DNA from: Syntrophaceae bacterium UBA2280
GTDB taxonomy: Bacteria > Desulfobacterota > Syntrophia > Syntrophales > Smithellaceae
DNA length: 64,000 nt
Reading direction: 5' to 3'
NCBI GenBank assembly: GCA_002347685.1
Contig: DDWS01000033.1
Location: 19,818 to 83,817 of the forward strand
Part shown: positions 17,038-24,857 of the stretch, piece by piece
How the letters are laid out: each line of letters opens with the position of its first letter
Numbering within the stretch: the stretch's first letter is position 1
Made by a program: the position numbers and the translations under genes
Notes under the pieces: generated by a model
What the model saw: only the letters and a program-made list of their open reading frames with translations
The model's database searches: none
What the model was told of the DNA's origin: nothing

Positions 17038-17067
17038 ATGAAAAAAATGATAAGGAGAATAAAATGA
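17038..17067 (+). CDS. Possible nine-residue leader peptide coupled to atpE
   Basis: ATG at 17038 has GGAGG at 17024-17028, a better ribosome site than most genes here. It would encode MKKMIRRIK and stop at TGA 17065-17067, overlapping the atpE ATG as ATGA. It could couple or boost c-subunit translation. It may equally be chance. Confidence 0.35.
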   Translation: MKKMIRRIK

Positions 17068-17435
17068 AGAAAAGTTTAATGTATACCGTGTTGGCGATGG
17101 CTTTGGTTATTTTTTCGGCTCCCCTTGTTATGGCGGCTCCGGAAACAGCGCAGGCTACGGGCGGCGTAGTGGATTACACCAAAGCGATCATCATCGGATG
17201 TTCGCTTCTGATTGCGGGTCTTGCCATTGGTCTGGGAACGATCGGAACCGGCATCGGCATGGGTAATGCCATTAACGGCGCCACCAACGCGGTTGGAAGA
17301 AATCCTGAAGCTCAGGGTAAAATTCTCATCACCATGATCGTCGGCGTGGCCATGATCGAATCTCTGGCGATTTACGCACTGGTTGTTTCGTTGATTGCCT
17401 TCTTCGCCAATCCTTTCCTGGTCTATATTGGCTAA
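17064..17435 (+). CDS. atpE: ATP synthase F0 subunit c
   Basis: Forms the rotor ring of F0. 123 residues: a signal-like N-terminal extension (to about residue 25-30), then two transmembrane helices joined by the polar loop GRNPEAQGK. The ion-binding Glu is in AMIESLAIY. The residues that coordinate Na+ in Na+-type c subunits (Gln in helix 1, Thr after Glu-Ser) are replaced by Met and Leu, which favours proton coupling. AAGGAG at 17052-17057 sets the start. The gene stands alone, away from atpB, on the opposite strand. Confidence 0.95.
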   Translation: MKKSLMYTVLAMALVIFSAPLVMAAPETAQATGGVVDYTKAIIIGCSLLIAGLAIGLGTIGTGIGMGNAINGATNAVGRNPEAQGKILITMIVGVAMIESLAIYALVVSLIAFFANPFLVYIG

Positions 17436-17466
17436 GTAAGAACCAGCATCACCGTTATTATCAAAC

Positions 17467-17504
17467 AGGGAGGGGGAGCGTGCATCGACTTTCTCTCCCT
17501 TTTT
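17467..17504 (+). terminator. Probable intrinsic terminator after atpE
   Basis: AGGGAG (17467-17472) pairs with CTCCCT (17495-17500), followed by TTTT to 17504. The loop is long (22 nt). Confidence 0.6.
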
Positions 17505-17520
17505 AATGAGACTCAAATTT

Positions 17521-17805
17521 CAGAAGCGAAGCGCACTGAAATTTGTAAGTCGAATTATCCCGCTTCAGCGGGATTAATGACACCTTAATTCCAATCAGAA
17601 GCGAAGCGCACTGAAATTCGTAAGTCGAATACTCTGCCGTCTCGAGCCGAGCCGCAGGCGGGGAGGCGAGTAGGGCAAATCAACAAACATAAACTTCCCT
17701 GGGTATCGAAGCTCTTCGGGCTGCTTGCAGCCGAAAGCTTCAATTATCCCGCTTCAGCGGGATTAATGACACCTTTCTCAAACAGAAGCGAAGCGCACTG
17801 AAATT
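17521..17805. repeat. Cluster of two interspersed repeat families, non-coding
   Basis: Family A, 23 bp (CAGAAGCGAAGCGCACTGAA plus ATT), occurs at 17521-17543, 17596-17618 and 17783-17805; the first two copies share a further 12 bp. Family B, 34 bp, occurs at 17553-17586 and 17742-17775 and contains the hairpin ATCCCGC-TTCA-GCGGGAT. Order is A-B-A-B-A. Between them lie other imperfect inverted repeats (17707-17741). The stretch between atpE and the next gene (17436-17829) holds only this cluster and the terminator; no gene was seen. Confidence 0.9.
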
Positions 17806-17829
17806 GAATGATGGTTTTTAATTCGTCAC

Positions 17830-18237
17830 CTACCCCTCGGCGGGAATGCGCTTTCGAAGAGACTTCTTTTCCGCGTTTTGATGTTTTTCCACCAGGATCT
17901 TCTCTTTTGCCCGCTTGCTTCTTTTGCGTTTCTGCCTCCGGATTTTTTCAATCTTTTCTTTTTCAGCTTCCACAAAACCCTTCTGCTGTTGTTCGATTTT
18001 ATCCAAAAGGATGCGGCGGGCAAGAAAACGGTTTAGAACTTGAGACCGTTCCTGCTGGCATTTAACGGACAGTCCGGTCGGAACATGAACAAGCTGGACG
18101 CAAGATGAGCTTTTGTTGACTTTTTGGCCTCCGGGACCGGAGGAGCGGACAAACGTTTCCTCAAAATCGGTTTCGAAAACGCCCAGCGACGCCATACGGG
18201 CAGCCAGGATTTTTTCTTTGTCGAAGGAAACCGGCAT
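17830..18237 (-). CDS. GGQ-domain release-factor-like protein (ArfB/MTRFR type)
   Basis: 135 residues. The peptidyl-tRNA hydrolysis motif is RSSGPGGQKVNKSSS at about residues 31-45, and there is no codon-recognition domain. The C-terminal third is very basic (KRKRSKRAKEK), as in ArfB and MTRFR, where the tail enters the ribosomal mRNA channel or binds stalled large subunits. It probably rescues stalled ribosomes or releases nascent chains. It follows the ACT gene by 13 bases and may be co-transcribed. Exact subfamily is not certain. Confidence 0.85.
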   Translation of the reverse strand: MPVSFDKEKILAARMASLGVFETDFEETFVRSSGPGGQKVNKSSSCVQLVHVPTGLSVKCQQERSQVLNRFLARRILLDKIEQQQKGFVEAEKEKIEKIRRQKRKRSKRAKEKILVEKHQNAEKKSLRKRIPAEG

Positions 18238-18250
18238 GTGTTTTTACACG

Positions 18251-18682
18251 TCAGGGAATGGAATAAATCTCTTCATCGATCAGGGTAATCCAGTTTTCGA
18301 TTAAAACGTCCCTGGCCTCCTCGATCTTGTCGACGCCCAGAATGACAATAGTTTCCTTGCCGATGCGGTTGATCGTGGTGTAAAGATAATGAATATTGAT
18401 CTCGGCTTTGGAAAGCGGTTTCAAAATCGCGTTCATGCCGCCTGAATGCAGGGGCACTTCAGCAGCCAGAACCGGTGTAACTTCACAGTTGAAATGATAG
18501 CTGGTCAGAAGCGCCGCGGCGCGGTCGGGATCGTTCACCACCATGCGAACCGTGCTGTCTTCGGCGGTGCTGGCTGCGGAAAAGGCTTTCGTGCCGACGT
18601 CTTCCGAGTCCAGAATATGGGTGAGCCTTGCGAAAGAACCGGGCACGTTACCCAGTAAAACGGATATTTGTTTTACGGCCAT
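18251..18682 (-). CDS. Tandem ACT-domain protein
   Basis: 143 residues with two ACT-like beta-alpha-beta units (about 1-68 and 70-140), starting VKQISVLLGNVPGSFARLTH. No catalytic domain is attached. ACT domains bind small ligands, usually amino acids. It directly follows the 2-oxoacid:ferredoxin oxidoreductase gamma gene (8-base gap), so it may sense an amino acid tied to that reaction, for example a branched-chain amino acid. That link is inference from position. Confidence 0.85.
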   Translation of the reverse strand: MAVKQISVLLGNVPGSFARLTHILDSEDVGTKAFSAASTAEDSTVRMVVNDPDRAAALLTSYHFNCEVTPVLAAEVPLHSGGMNAILKPLSKAEINIHYLYTTINRIGKETIVILGVDKIEEARDVLIENWITLIDEEIYSIP

Positions 18683-18690
18683 ATCTTTAC

Positions 18691-19230
18691 TTAGTCCTTT
18701 ATATAATCAAATCCGGCTGCAAACGCCTTGCGATTGACTTCCGCCACACCTTTTTTTCTGCTACCCATAATGGTTTCCAGGCTTTTGAGATACATCTCCG
18801 GGGTGACGACGCCGGACTTTTTGATAAACGCACCCATCATGACGACGTTGGCCACACGGGTGTTGCCCAGGTCCTGCGCGATATCTCCGCAGGGTACCGA
18901 ATAAACGGTCAGGTCGGAACGGCTGGGACGGTCGCTGATGATCGATGAATTCAGGAAAACAATGCCCCGGGCGGCGACTTTTGTCTGGAAACTGAACAGC
19001 GAGGGTGAATTCATCGCGATCAGATAATCCGGTTCCGAGGCCACCGGGGAAGCGATTTCTTCATTGCCGATCGCCACGGTGCAATTGGCGGTGCCGCCTC
19101 TCATCTCCGCGCCGTAAGCCGGCAGATACGTGACATGATAGCCGCTGCTCATCGCGCTGTGGGCCAGGCTGGTGCCCATCATCAAAACACCCTGCCCGCC
19201 GAATCCCGAGAAGATCGCTTTGGTCATCAT
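18691..19230 (-). CDS. korC: 2-oxoacid:ferredoxin oxidoreductase, gamma subunit
   Basis: 179 residues. The N-terminal FSGFGGQGVLMMGTSLAHS and the following YGAEMRGGTANC are diagnostic of the gamma domain, which contacts CoA. Works with the alpha, beta and delta subunits encoded just upstream to cleave a 2-oxoacid to acyl-CoA, CO2 and reduced ferredoxin. Its start overlaps the beta gene by 4 bases (ATGA). Confidence 0.93.
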   Translation of the reverse strand: MMTKAIFSGFGGQGVLMMGTSLAHSAMSSGYHVTYLPAYGAEMRGGTANCTVAIGNEEIASPVASEPDYLIAMNSPSLFSFQTKVAARGIVFLNSSIISDRPSRSDLTVYSVPCGDIAQDLGNTRVANVVMMGAFIKKSGVVTPEMYLKSLETIMGSRKKGVAEVNRKAFAAGFDYIKD

Positions 19231-20000
19231 GATGGGACCTCCGCGGCTTTTTTAGTCGCTTTGGTCACATCTTTAAAGACGCCCGGAGGAAAAACCTTGC
19301 TCATGACGTCATCCATCCATTGACACGAATCGATGGTGTTCATTTTCCAGTTGGTCGGACAGGCCGAGAGGATTTCAACCATCGAGAAACCCAGTTCGGC
19401 CTTTTGGCATTCAAAAGCCTTGCGGATGGCTTTTTTGGTTTTGTTGACGAAGGCCGGTGAGTTGACCATGCATCTTTCAATGTAGGCGCTTCCTTCCAGC
19501 TGTGAGAAAAGTTCGCTGACCTTGACCGGATAGCCGTCGAGGAGCGTCTGACGCCCCGCAAGACTGGTGGTGGTTTTCTGATTCAGGAGCGTCGTGGGGG
19601 CCATCTGTCCGCCCGTCATGCCGTAGACGGCATTGTTGATAAAGATCACGGTGATATTTTCGCCGCGGTTGGCGGCGTGAAAACTTTCCGCAAGGCCGAT
19701 GGCGGCCAGGTCTCCGTCACCCTGGTAGCAAAAGACCATCCGGTCGGGAAGCATCCGCTTGATGCCTGAAGCCATGGCGGGGGCCCGTCCGTGCGGGGAT
19801 TCAATCATGTCGACATCAAAGTAGTTATAGGCCAGAACGGCGCATCCCGCGGGGGGGACCCCGATCGTGATGCCCTGAATGCCCATTTCGTCTATGACCT
19901 CCGCCATCAGACGGTGCACGATACTGTGTCCGCAGCCCGGACAGTAATGAAAAATCTTTTCCTTCAGGCTTTTCGGTTTTTGAAAGATAATTTTTGCCAT
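19227..20000 (-). CDS. korB: 2-oxoacid:ferredoxin oxidoreductase, beta (TPP-binding) subunit
   Basis: 257 residues. Contains YCPGCGHSIVHRL near the N-terminus and the thiamine diphosphate/Mg motif GDGDLAAIGLAE followed by NNAVYGMTGGQMAPTT. This subunit carries the TPP and activates the 2-oxoacid. Subunit architecture matches 2-oxoglutarate (KOR) and branched-chain 2-oxoacid (VOR) enzymes; the substrate cannot be set from sequence by eye. Confidence 0.93.
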   Translation of the reverse strand: MAKIIFQKPKSLKEKIFHYCPGCGHSIVHRLMAEVIDEMGIQGITIGVPPAGCAVLAYNYFDVDMIESPHGRAPAMASGIKRMLPDRMVFCYQGDGDLAAIGLAESFHAANRGENITVIFINNAVYGMTGGQMAPTTLLNQKTTTSLAGRQTLLDGYPVKVSELFSQLEGSAYIERCMVNSPAFVNKTKKAIRKAFECQKAELGFSMVEILSACPTNWKMNTIDSCQWMDDVMSKVFPPGVFKDVTKATKKAAEVPS

Positions 20001-20026
20001 GGAATTCTGATCCTTAAAAATACGGC

Positions 20027-21085
20027 CTAATCCCGTTTGTTGTAGAGGCGGGCGACGACATTGGCAAATTCCGCCGGTGTCGGCACCGCGCCGCCGGGGC
20101 GGCCGTGAAAATCAATATGGGCGTAACCCTGAAGTGCCAGACGGACATCTTCGAGCATTTGTCCGGTGCTCATCTCAAACACAAGGAAATTTTTTACTTT
20201 TGCCGACAGGGCCCGCAGCTTCAGTTCCGGAAACGGCCACAGAGTGATGGGGCGGAAAAGCCCGATTTTCATGCCGTGATCCCGCAGCCGTTTGATGGCG
20301 CCCTTGGCGATCCGCGCGGCGGTTCCGTAAGCGACGATCACCATGTCGGCTTCTTCCAGGTTATGTTCTTCGCAAAGCGTTTCATGCTCCGTGATGACTT
20401 CATATTTTCTGGCCAGCTTCCAATTGTGCTCTTCCGCGTCGATCGGATCGAGCAGAAGACCCCGGATAAATTTGCTCTTGCCCGATCCCGCGCCGCGCAG
20501 CATGAATTTTTCGGGGTAGACGCGGGGGGCGGGGCTTTTGAAAATTATCGGCTCCATCATTTGTCCCATCATGCCGTCGGCCAGAATCATCACCGGTGTG
20601 CGGTACTTATCGGCAGCATCAAACGCGTCCATCGTCAGATCGGCCAGTTCCTGGCAGGTGGCTGGTGCGAACACCATCGTCCGGTAGTCGCCGTGGCCGC
20701 CGCCCCGGGTCGCCTGGAAATAATCGCCCTGGGAAGGCCGGATGTTTCCCAGCCCCGGGCCGCCGCGCATGATATTCACGATCACGCCGGGGAGCTCGCA
20801 GGCCGCCATGGAGGAGATGCCTTCCTGTTTTAAAGAGATGCCGGGGCTTGAAGACGATGTCATCACCCGGGCGCCGGTCGCGCTTGCGCCCGCGATCATG
20901 TTGATCGCCGCGACTTCACTTTCCGACTGAATAAACACGCCGCCTTCGGCTTTGCGCATGTGTTCGGCCATGTACTCGGTCAGCTCATTTTGGGGGGTGA
21001 TCGGATAGCCCGCATAGAAGCGGCAGCCGGCGCGGATGGCCGCCTCACCAATGATGTTGTTTCCCGACATTAATACTTTATTCAC
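20027..21085 (-). CDS. korA: 2-oxoacid:ferredoxin oxidoreductase, alpha subunit
   Basis: 352 residues from the GTG at 21085, chosen because family members begin close to KVLMxGN and GAGG lies six bases upstream; a TTG four codons earlier is possible. Hallmarks are AAIRAGCRFYAGYPITPQNE, the stretch TSSSSPGISLKQEG, and the C-terminal domain with RPITLWPFPE. The short alpha subunit of this type is often annotated VorB. It overlaps the delta gene by 8 bases. Confidence 0.9.
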   Translation of the reverse strand: MNKVLMSGNNIIGEAAIRAGCRFYAGYPITPQNELTEYMAEHMRKAEGGVFIQSESEVAAINMIAGASATGARVMTSSSSPGISLKQEGISSMAACELPGVIVNIMRGGPGLGNIRPSQGDYFQATRGGGHGDYRTMVFAPATCQELADLTMDAFDAADKYRTPVMILADGMMGQMMEPIIFKSPAPRVYPEKFMLRGAGSGKSKFIRGLLLDPIDAEEHNWKLARKYEVITEHETLCEEHNLEEADMVIVAYGTAARIAKGAIKRLRDHGMKIGLFRPITLWPFPELKLRALSAKVKNFLVFEMSTGQMLEDVRLALQGYAHIDFHGRPGGAVPTPAEFANVVARLYNKRD

Positions 21086-21287
21086 GGTAAACCTCAATGG
21101 CTACATCCGGGCACATCGTGGCGCAGATGCCGCAACCCGTGCACTCGGTTCCTTCGTGGACGGCCACAGGCCGATAGCCCTGAATGTTATATTCCTTGGT
21201 GGGTACAATGTGATCTTTGGGACAGAAATGAATGCACAGATGGCATTCCTTGCAGAGGTCCTTGTTAATGATTATATGGCCTTTCAC
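21078..21287 (-). CDS. korD: 2-oxoacid:ferredoxin oxidoreductase, delta (2x[4Fe-4S]) subunit
   Basis: 69 residues. Two ferredoxin motifs, CKECHLCIHFCP and CTGCGICATMCP, would hold two [4Fe-4S] clusters that carry electrons from the TPP subunit to ferredoxin. GTG start. First gene of the four-subunit operon delta-alpha-beta-gamma, followed by the ACT-domain gene. Confidence 0.93.
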   Translation of the reverse strand: MKGHIIINKDLCKECHLCIHFCPKDHIVPTKEYNIQGYRPVAVHEGTECTGCGICATMCPDVAIEVYRE

Positions 21288-21417
21288 ATCACATTCCTGA
21301 AATGATTTTGTGCCGGGACGCTGTGCCCCCCGGCGATTGCTATCTTGCGCATAACGCTTAGAATGTCAAGGATTTTTCTGACAGAAACCGGGAACAGGGC
21401 AACGGACGTGCGGTGTT

Positions 21418-21921
21418 TCAGGCTTTGCCGACCTGAAACCCTTCCAGCCGGATGGCAACGGACCGCTGCAGGAGATCAATGGAGACGACGAACAGCTCTT
21501 TTTCGGCATCGCTGCTGATCACCTTGCCCACAATGCCGGCAAAAGGACCACTGATGATCCGCGCCGCCTCTCCCGCTTTCGGGTATTGAAACGTGAAAAC
21601 GTCGGCTTTTTTGTTGAGCAGGCACTGGATCGCCTCAATATTTTCATCCGGAACGGGTACAGGTTCGGCATTTTCTTTTTTTCCTAAAATCTTCACCACG
21701 CCGACTGTTTTTAGCACCGCCAGTTTCATTTCATTGTCCAGACAGTCGGCCTGTACAAAAAGATAGCCGGGAAAAAGCGGCACGGAGATCTTCTTCCTGC
21801 GGTCTTTTCGCTTGCTCCAGACCTCCATCTCAGGTAAAAAGGCCGTCAGGTTCTTTTGCGAAAGACCTGCATGCGCTTTATACTCGTGACGGCTTCTTGT
21901 GTGGACGGCGTACCAGGGCAT
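21418..21921 (-). CDS. NusG-family paralogue (RfaH/LoaP/UpxY-like antiterminator)
   Basis: 167 residues. N-terminal NGN domain (WYAVHTRSRHEYKAHAGL, then PLFPGYLFVQAD) and a C-terminal KOW-like stretch (GPFAGIVGKVISSD). The Trp-Tyr-x-Val-x-T start is typical. It is not in the secE-nusG-rplK context of housekeeping NusG, so it is read as a specialised elongation factor that promotes transcription of selected operons, often polysaccharide ones. The ATG at 21921 was chosen for AGGTGA eight bases upstream; in-frame ATGs at 21945 and 21930 exist. Target operons are unknown. Confidence 0.85.
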   Translation of the reverse strand: MPWYAVHTRSRHEYKAHAGLSQKNLTAFLPEMEVWSKRKDRRKKISVPLFPGYLFVQADCLDNEMKLAVLKTVGVVKILGKKENAEPVPVPDENIEAIQCLLNKKADVFTFQYPKAGEAARIISGPFAGIVGKVISSDAEKELFVVSIDLLQRSVAIRLEGFQVGKA

Positions 21922-22016
21922 AACCAACATCACCTGTCGAATCATTGATAAAGCAGCAGGTTTGAAAAACCTGTGCCCCTCTACAATAACTGTTCCAATT
22001 TTGCAACGGAGAAATC

Positions 22017-23615
22017 GTGAAACACTGGCGAGTCAGCGGGATCAAACTGGATCTGGATGAACAAGAGGCGCTGCTGCCCGCGAAAGTCGCCTCAGCCCTG
22101 TTGCTCGCCTTGCGGGAAATTCTCTCCGTGGACGTGATGAAAAAAGCGATAGACGCCCGCCGGAATAAACCGCCTCAGTTTGTGTATGTCCTGAAGGTTC
22201 AGGTTGTCGATGATGTCGCCTTTCCCGGTTTTGCAAAGGGTGGAATTCAGGTGGAAGATATGGAAGAAGCCGGACCGGCCAGTCCCGTGAAGGCTGTATG
22301 CGGGCCTTTGGGGCCGGTGGTTGTGATCGGCGGCGGCCCCGCCGGACTGTTTGCCGCCTATGTTCTTGCCGGCAGCGGCGTATCAGTCACCCTTCTGGAG
22401 CGGGGAACATCCATCGAGGAAAGAACCAGGGATGTTGATGCCTTCTGGCAGAGCGGGATTTTTCATCCTGAAAGCAATGTTCTGTTCGGTGAGGGCGGCG
22501 CGGGGACATTTTCCGATGGCAAATTAACGAGCCGGACCAAACACCCCCATGCTTTGTGGGTGAAGCAGACCCTGGTTCAACTGGGCGCACCGGACGACAT
22601 TCTCACGGATGCCAAACCCCATATCGGGACCGACCGTCTGCGTAAAGTTATGGTGAATTTCCGAAAAAAACTCATTGACATGGGCTGCGTCGTCCGCTTC
22701 CGCACGCAGGTGACGGATTTTGTGATTTCCCGGGGCGCCGTCAAAGCGGTTGTGGTCAATCATCAAGAAGAAATCCCGACGGACGGCGTGATCGTGGCGA
22801 TCGGTCAGAACGCGGATGATACGTATCATGCTCTGTTGGACCGCGGCGTGGCTTTGCAGCCGAAGCCTTTCGCCATGGGCCTGCGCGCGGAGCATCCGCA
22901 GGCATTGATCAATGAGATTCAGTACGGTCCGTGGCGCGCGCATCCGAAACTGCCGCCGGCGGAATACTTTGTCACCGCAGCAATTCCGGAAATGAACCGT
23001 TCTGTTTATACGTTTTGCATGTGCCCGGGGGGCTCGGTGATCGGTTGTGCCGCTTTTCCCGGCGCGGTGATCACCAACGGCATGAGCAACCGGCTTCGTT
23101 CAGGTTCCTTCGCCAACAGCGCCGTGGTGGTCAATGTGCGCGTGGAGGACTTCGCGCCGGACGCCGGGCCGCTGGCCGGTCTGGATTTTCGCAGGCATTG
23201 GGAACAAAAAGCCTTTGTCTGCGGCGGCGGCAATTATTTTGCGCCTGCACAGAACCTTGTTGATTTTGTGTCAGGAAAGTCATCCGGGACAGTGGGATCG
23301 ACGAGCTTTCTTCCCGGGGTGAATTTTGCGGACCTGGCGGAGGCATTGCCGCGGTTTGTCACAGACGCCTTGAGAATCGGGATTCAAAGGATCCATAAAA
23401 AAATGCCGGGGTTTCTTTCGGATAACGCGCATCTGATCGGTGTTGAAACGAGAACCTCATCGCCTGTGCGCATTTGCCGCGGGTCTGATGGACAGTGTGA
23501 AAGTGTCAGAGGACTTTATCCCGCAGGCGAAGGTGCGGGATATGCGGGCGGTATCATCAGCTCAGCTATCGATGGCATCGGGGCCGCCGGCCGTCTTTTG
23601 GCGGGGTTGCGCTAA
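22017..23615 (+). CDS. FAD-dependent dehydrogenase (COG2509-like)
   Basis: 532 residues from a GTG with CGGAGAA upstream. An N-terminal region of about 85 residues precedes the FAD motif VVIGGGPAGLFAAYVLAGSG. Further family stretches are FGEGGAGTFSDGKLTSRT, FAMGLRAEHP and the C-terminal LYPAGEGAGYAGGIISSAIDG. These are found in a widespread family annotated as uncharacterised FAD-dependent dehydrogenase. Substrate and partner are unknown. Its 3' end overlaps the convergent ribD gene by 54 bases. Confidence 0.88.
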   Translation: MKHWRVSGIKLDLDEQEALLPAKVASALLLALREILSVDVMKKAIDARRNKPPQFVYVLKVQVVDDVAFPGFAKGGIQVEDMEEAGPASPVKAVCGPLGPVVVIGGGPAGLFAAYVLAGSGVSVTLLERGTSIEERTRDVDAFWQSGIFHPESNVLFGEGGAGTFSDGKLTSRTKHPHALWVKQTLVQLGAPDDILTDAKPHIGTDRLRKVMVNFRKKLIDMGCVVRFRTQVTDFVISRGAVKAVVVNHQEEIPTDGVIVAIGQNADDTYHALLDRGVALQPKPFAMGLRAEHPQALINEIQYGPWRAHPKLPPAEYFVTAAIPEMNRSVYTFCMCPGGSVIGCAAFPGAVITNGMSNRLRSGSFANSAVVVNVRVEDFAPDAGPLAGLDFRRHWEQKAFVCGGGNYFAPAQNLVDFVSGKSSGTVGSTSFLPGVNFADLAEALPRFVTDALRIGIQRIHKKMPGFLSDNAHLIGVETRTSSPVRICRGSDGQCESVRGLYPAGEGAGYAGGIISSAIDGIGAAGRLLAGLR

Positions 23616-24692
23616 ACGGCTGTCAATAATGATGTCTTCGCCGAGACGAGATACTTTTTGGAAGGTCAGTTTTCGGGCCGCGCCAAGGTCGCTGATCTGC
23701 AAATCGCCCACCGCGTCCGTGCCCCGTCCGAGAATTTTCGGGGCGATGACGGCAATGAGCCGATTGGCCAGGTTGTGTTTCAAAAAAGACGTGATGATCT
23801 GTGACCCCCCTTCAACCAGCACGGAAGAGACGTTTCGGGAAGCCATGGCCTCAAGAAGTTTTTTCAGATTGACTCTGCCTTGTGCATCCGCATCGATTCT
23901 CAGGATGTGTGCGCCCATTTCTGCAAGAAGTTTTGCCCGGGGAGCGGTCGAATTTTGGGTTGTAGCGATAATCGTTTGGGTTTGAGAAGCGGTGCGAAGC
24001 AATTTGGCGGATTCGGGTATTTTCAGGTGCGAATCCACGACAATCCGGATGGGATTGCGTCCGCGCACAAGCCGGACGGTCAGTTCCGGATCATCTTGCA
24101 AAACGGTTCCGACGCCTACGAGAATCGCGTCGTGCCGGGCCCGCAGACGGTGAACGAACTTCAGCGAGGGAGGTGAACTGATCCACTGCGACTGGCCTTC
24201 TGCTGTGGCGATCCGGCCGTCCAGGGTCTGGGCGTATTTGATCGTCACAAAAGGCAGTCCTGTCTCCATATAGTGAAAAAAAACTTCATTGAACGCACGG
24301 TACTCACGCTCCAGGACGCCGCTTTCGACTTCAATGCCGCTTTGCTGCAGCGTGCGAATGCCCCGGCAGGCCACCTGCGGGTTGGAATCGACCGAACCGA
24401 TCACCACGCGCGCGATCTTATGCTGAATGATCCTGTCGGTGCACGGAGGGGTCCTGCCGTGGTGGCAACAGGGTTCGAGTGTGACATACAGCGTCGATCC
24501 TTCCACATCCTCCGTGGCGTTTTCAATGGCGTTGACCTCGGCGTGGTTTTCCCCGCAGCATCGGTGATACCCCTGGCCGATGATCCGGTTCTGTTTCACC
24601 AGGACGGCGCCCACCATCGGGTTGGGGCTGGCGTAGCCCTGTCCTTTGGCGGCGAGTTTCAACGCAAGTTTCATGTAATGGACGTCATTCAT
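23562..24692 (-). CDS. ribD: Bifunctional riboflavin biosynthesis deaminase/reductase RibD
   Basis: Deaminates and reduces the pyrimidine intermediate of riboflavin synthesis. 376 residues. Deaminase part: HAEVNAIENA and the zinc motif TLEPCCHHGRTPPC. Reductase part: FVTIKYAQTLDGRIA, ILVGVGTVLQDDPELT and VLVEGGSQIITSFL. The ATG at 24692 gives MNDVHYMKLAL, the usual N-terminus; the frame is open further upstream but with no family similarity. The last 18 codons run antisense to the FAD dehydrogenase gene. No other rib gene and no FMN riboswitch was seen nearby. Confidence 0.95.
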   Translation of the reverse strand: MNDVHYMKLALKLAAKGQGYASPNPMVGAVLVKQNRIIGQGYHRCCGENHAEVNAIENATEDVEGSTLYVTLEPCCHHGRTPPCTDRIIQHKIARVVIGSVDSNPQVACRGIRTLQQSGIEVESGVLEREYRAFNEVFFHYMETGLPFVTIKYAQTLDGRIATAEGQSQWISSPPSLKFVHRLRARHDAILVGVGTVLQDDPELTVRLVRGRNPIRIVVDSHLKIPESAKLLRTASQTQTIIATTQNSTAPRAKLLAEMGAHILRIDADAQGRVNLKKLLEAMASRNVSSVLVEGGSQIITSFLKHNLANRLIAVIAPKILGRGTDAVGDLQISDLGAARKLTFQKVSRLGEDIIIDSRLAQPRQKTAGGPDAIDS

Positions 24693-24828
24693 ACGAAAAA
24701 TTAATACCTCATTGATGCCGCTGATGCAAAGAGATTTATTGACATTAAATTTTTTATGGTTGTGATCAGCGGCGTTCATGCCAAACAACCAATGATCGGA
24801 TTTGGTGATGGAAATCACAATCTTTTTA

Positions 24829-24856
24829 TTGACTTCTGACGAAAAAAGAGTAGAAT
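24829..24856 (+). promoter_or_regulatory. Candidate sigma-70 promoter for pilD leader
   Basis: TTGACT at 24829-24834 and TAGAAT at 24851-24856, spacer 16. Transcription would start at about 24863, at the edge of the riboswitch. A 9-bp inverted repeat farther upstream (24717-24725 with 24765-24773) is the only other structure in this intergenic stretch. Confidence 0.55.
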
Positions 24857-24857
24857 C

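Noticed and set aside
17521..17805. Possible CRISPR array
   Set aside because: Repeats are of two kinds, unevenly spaced, with only two or three copies, and no cas gene is near.
24717..24773. 9-bp inverted repeat upstream of ribD as an FMN riboswitch
   Set aside because: None of the conserved RFN-element sequences are present; only the two complementary arms were seen.
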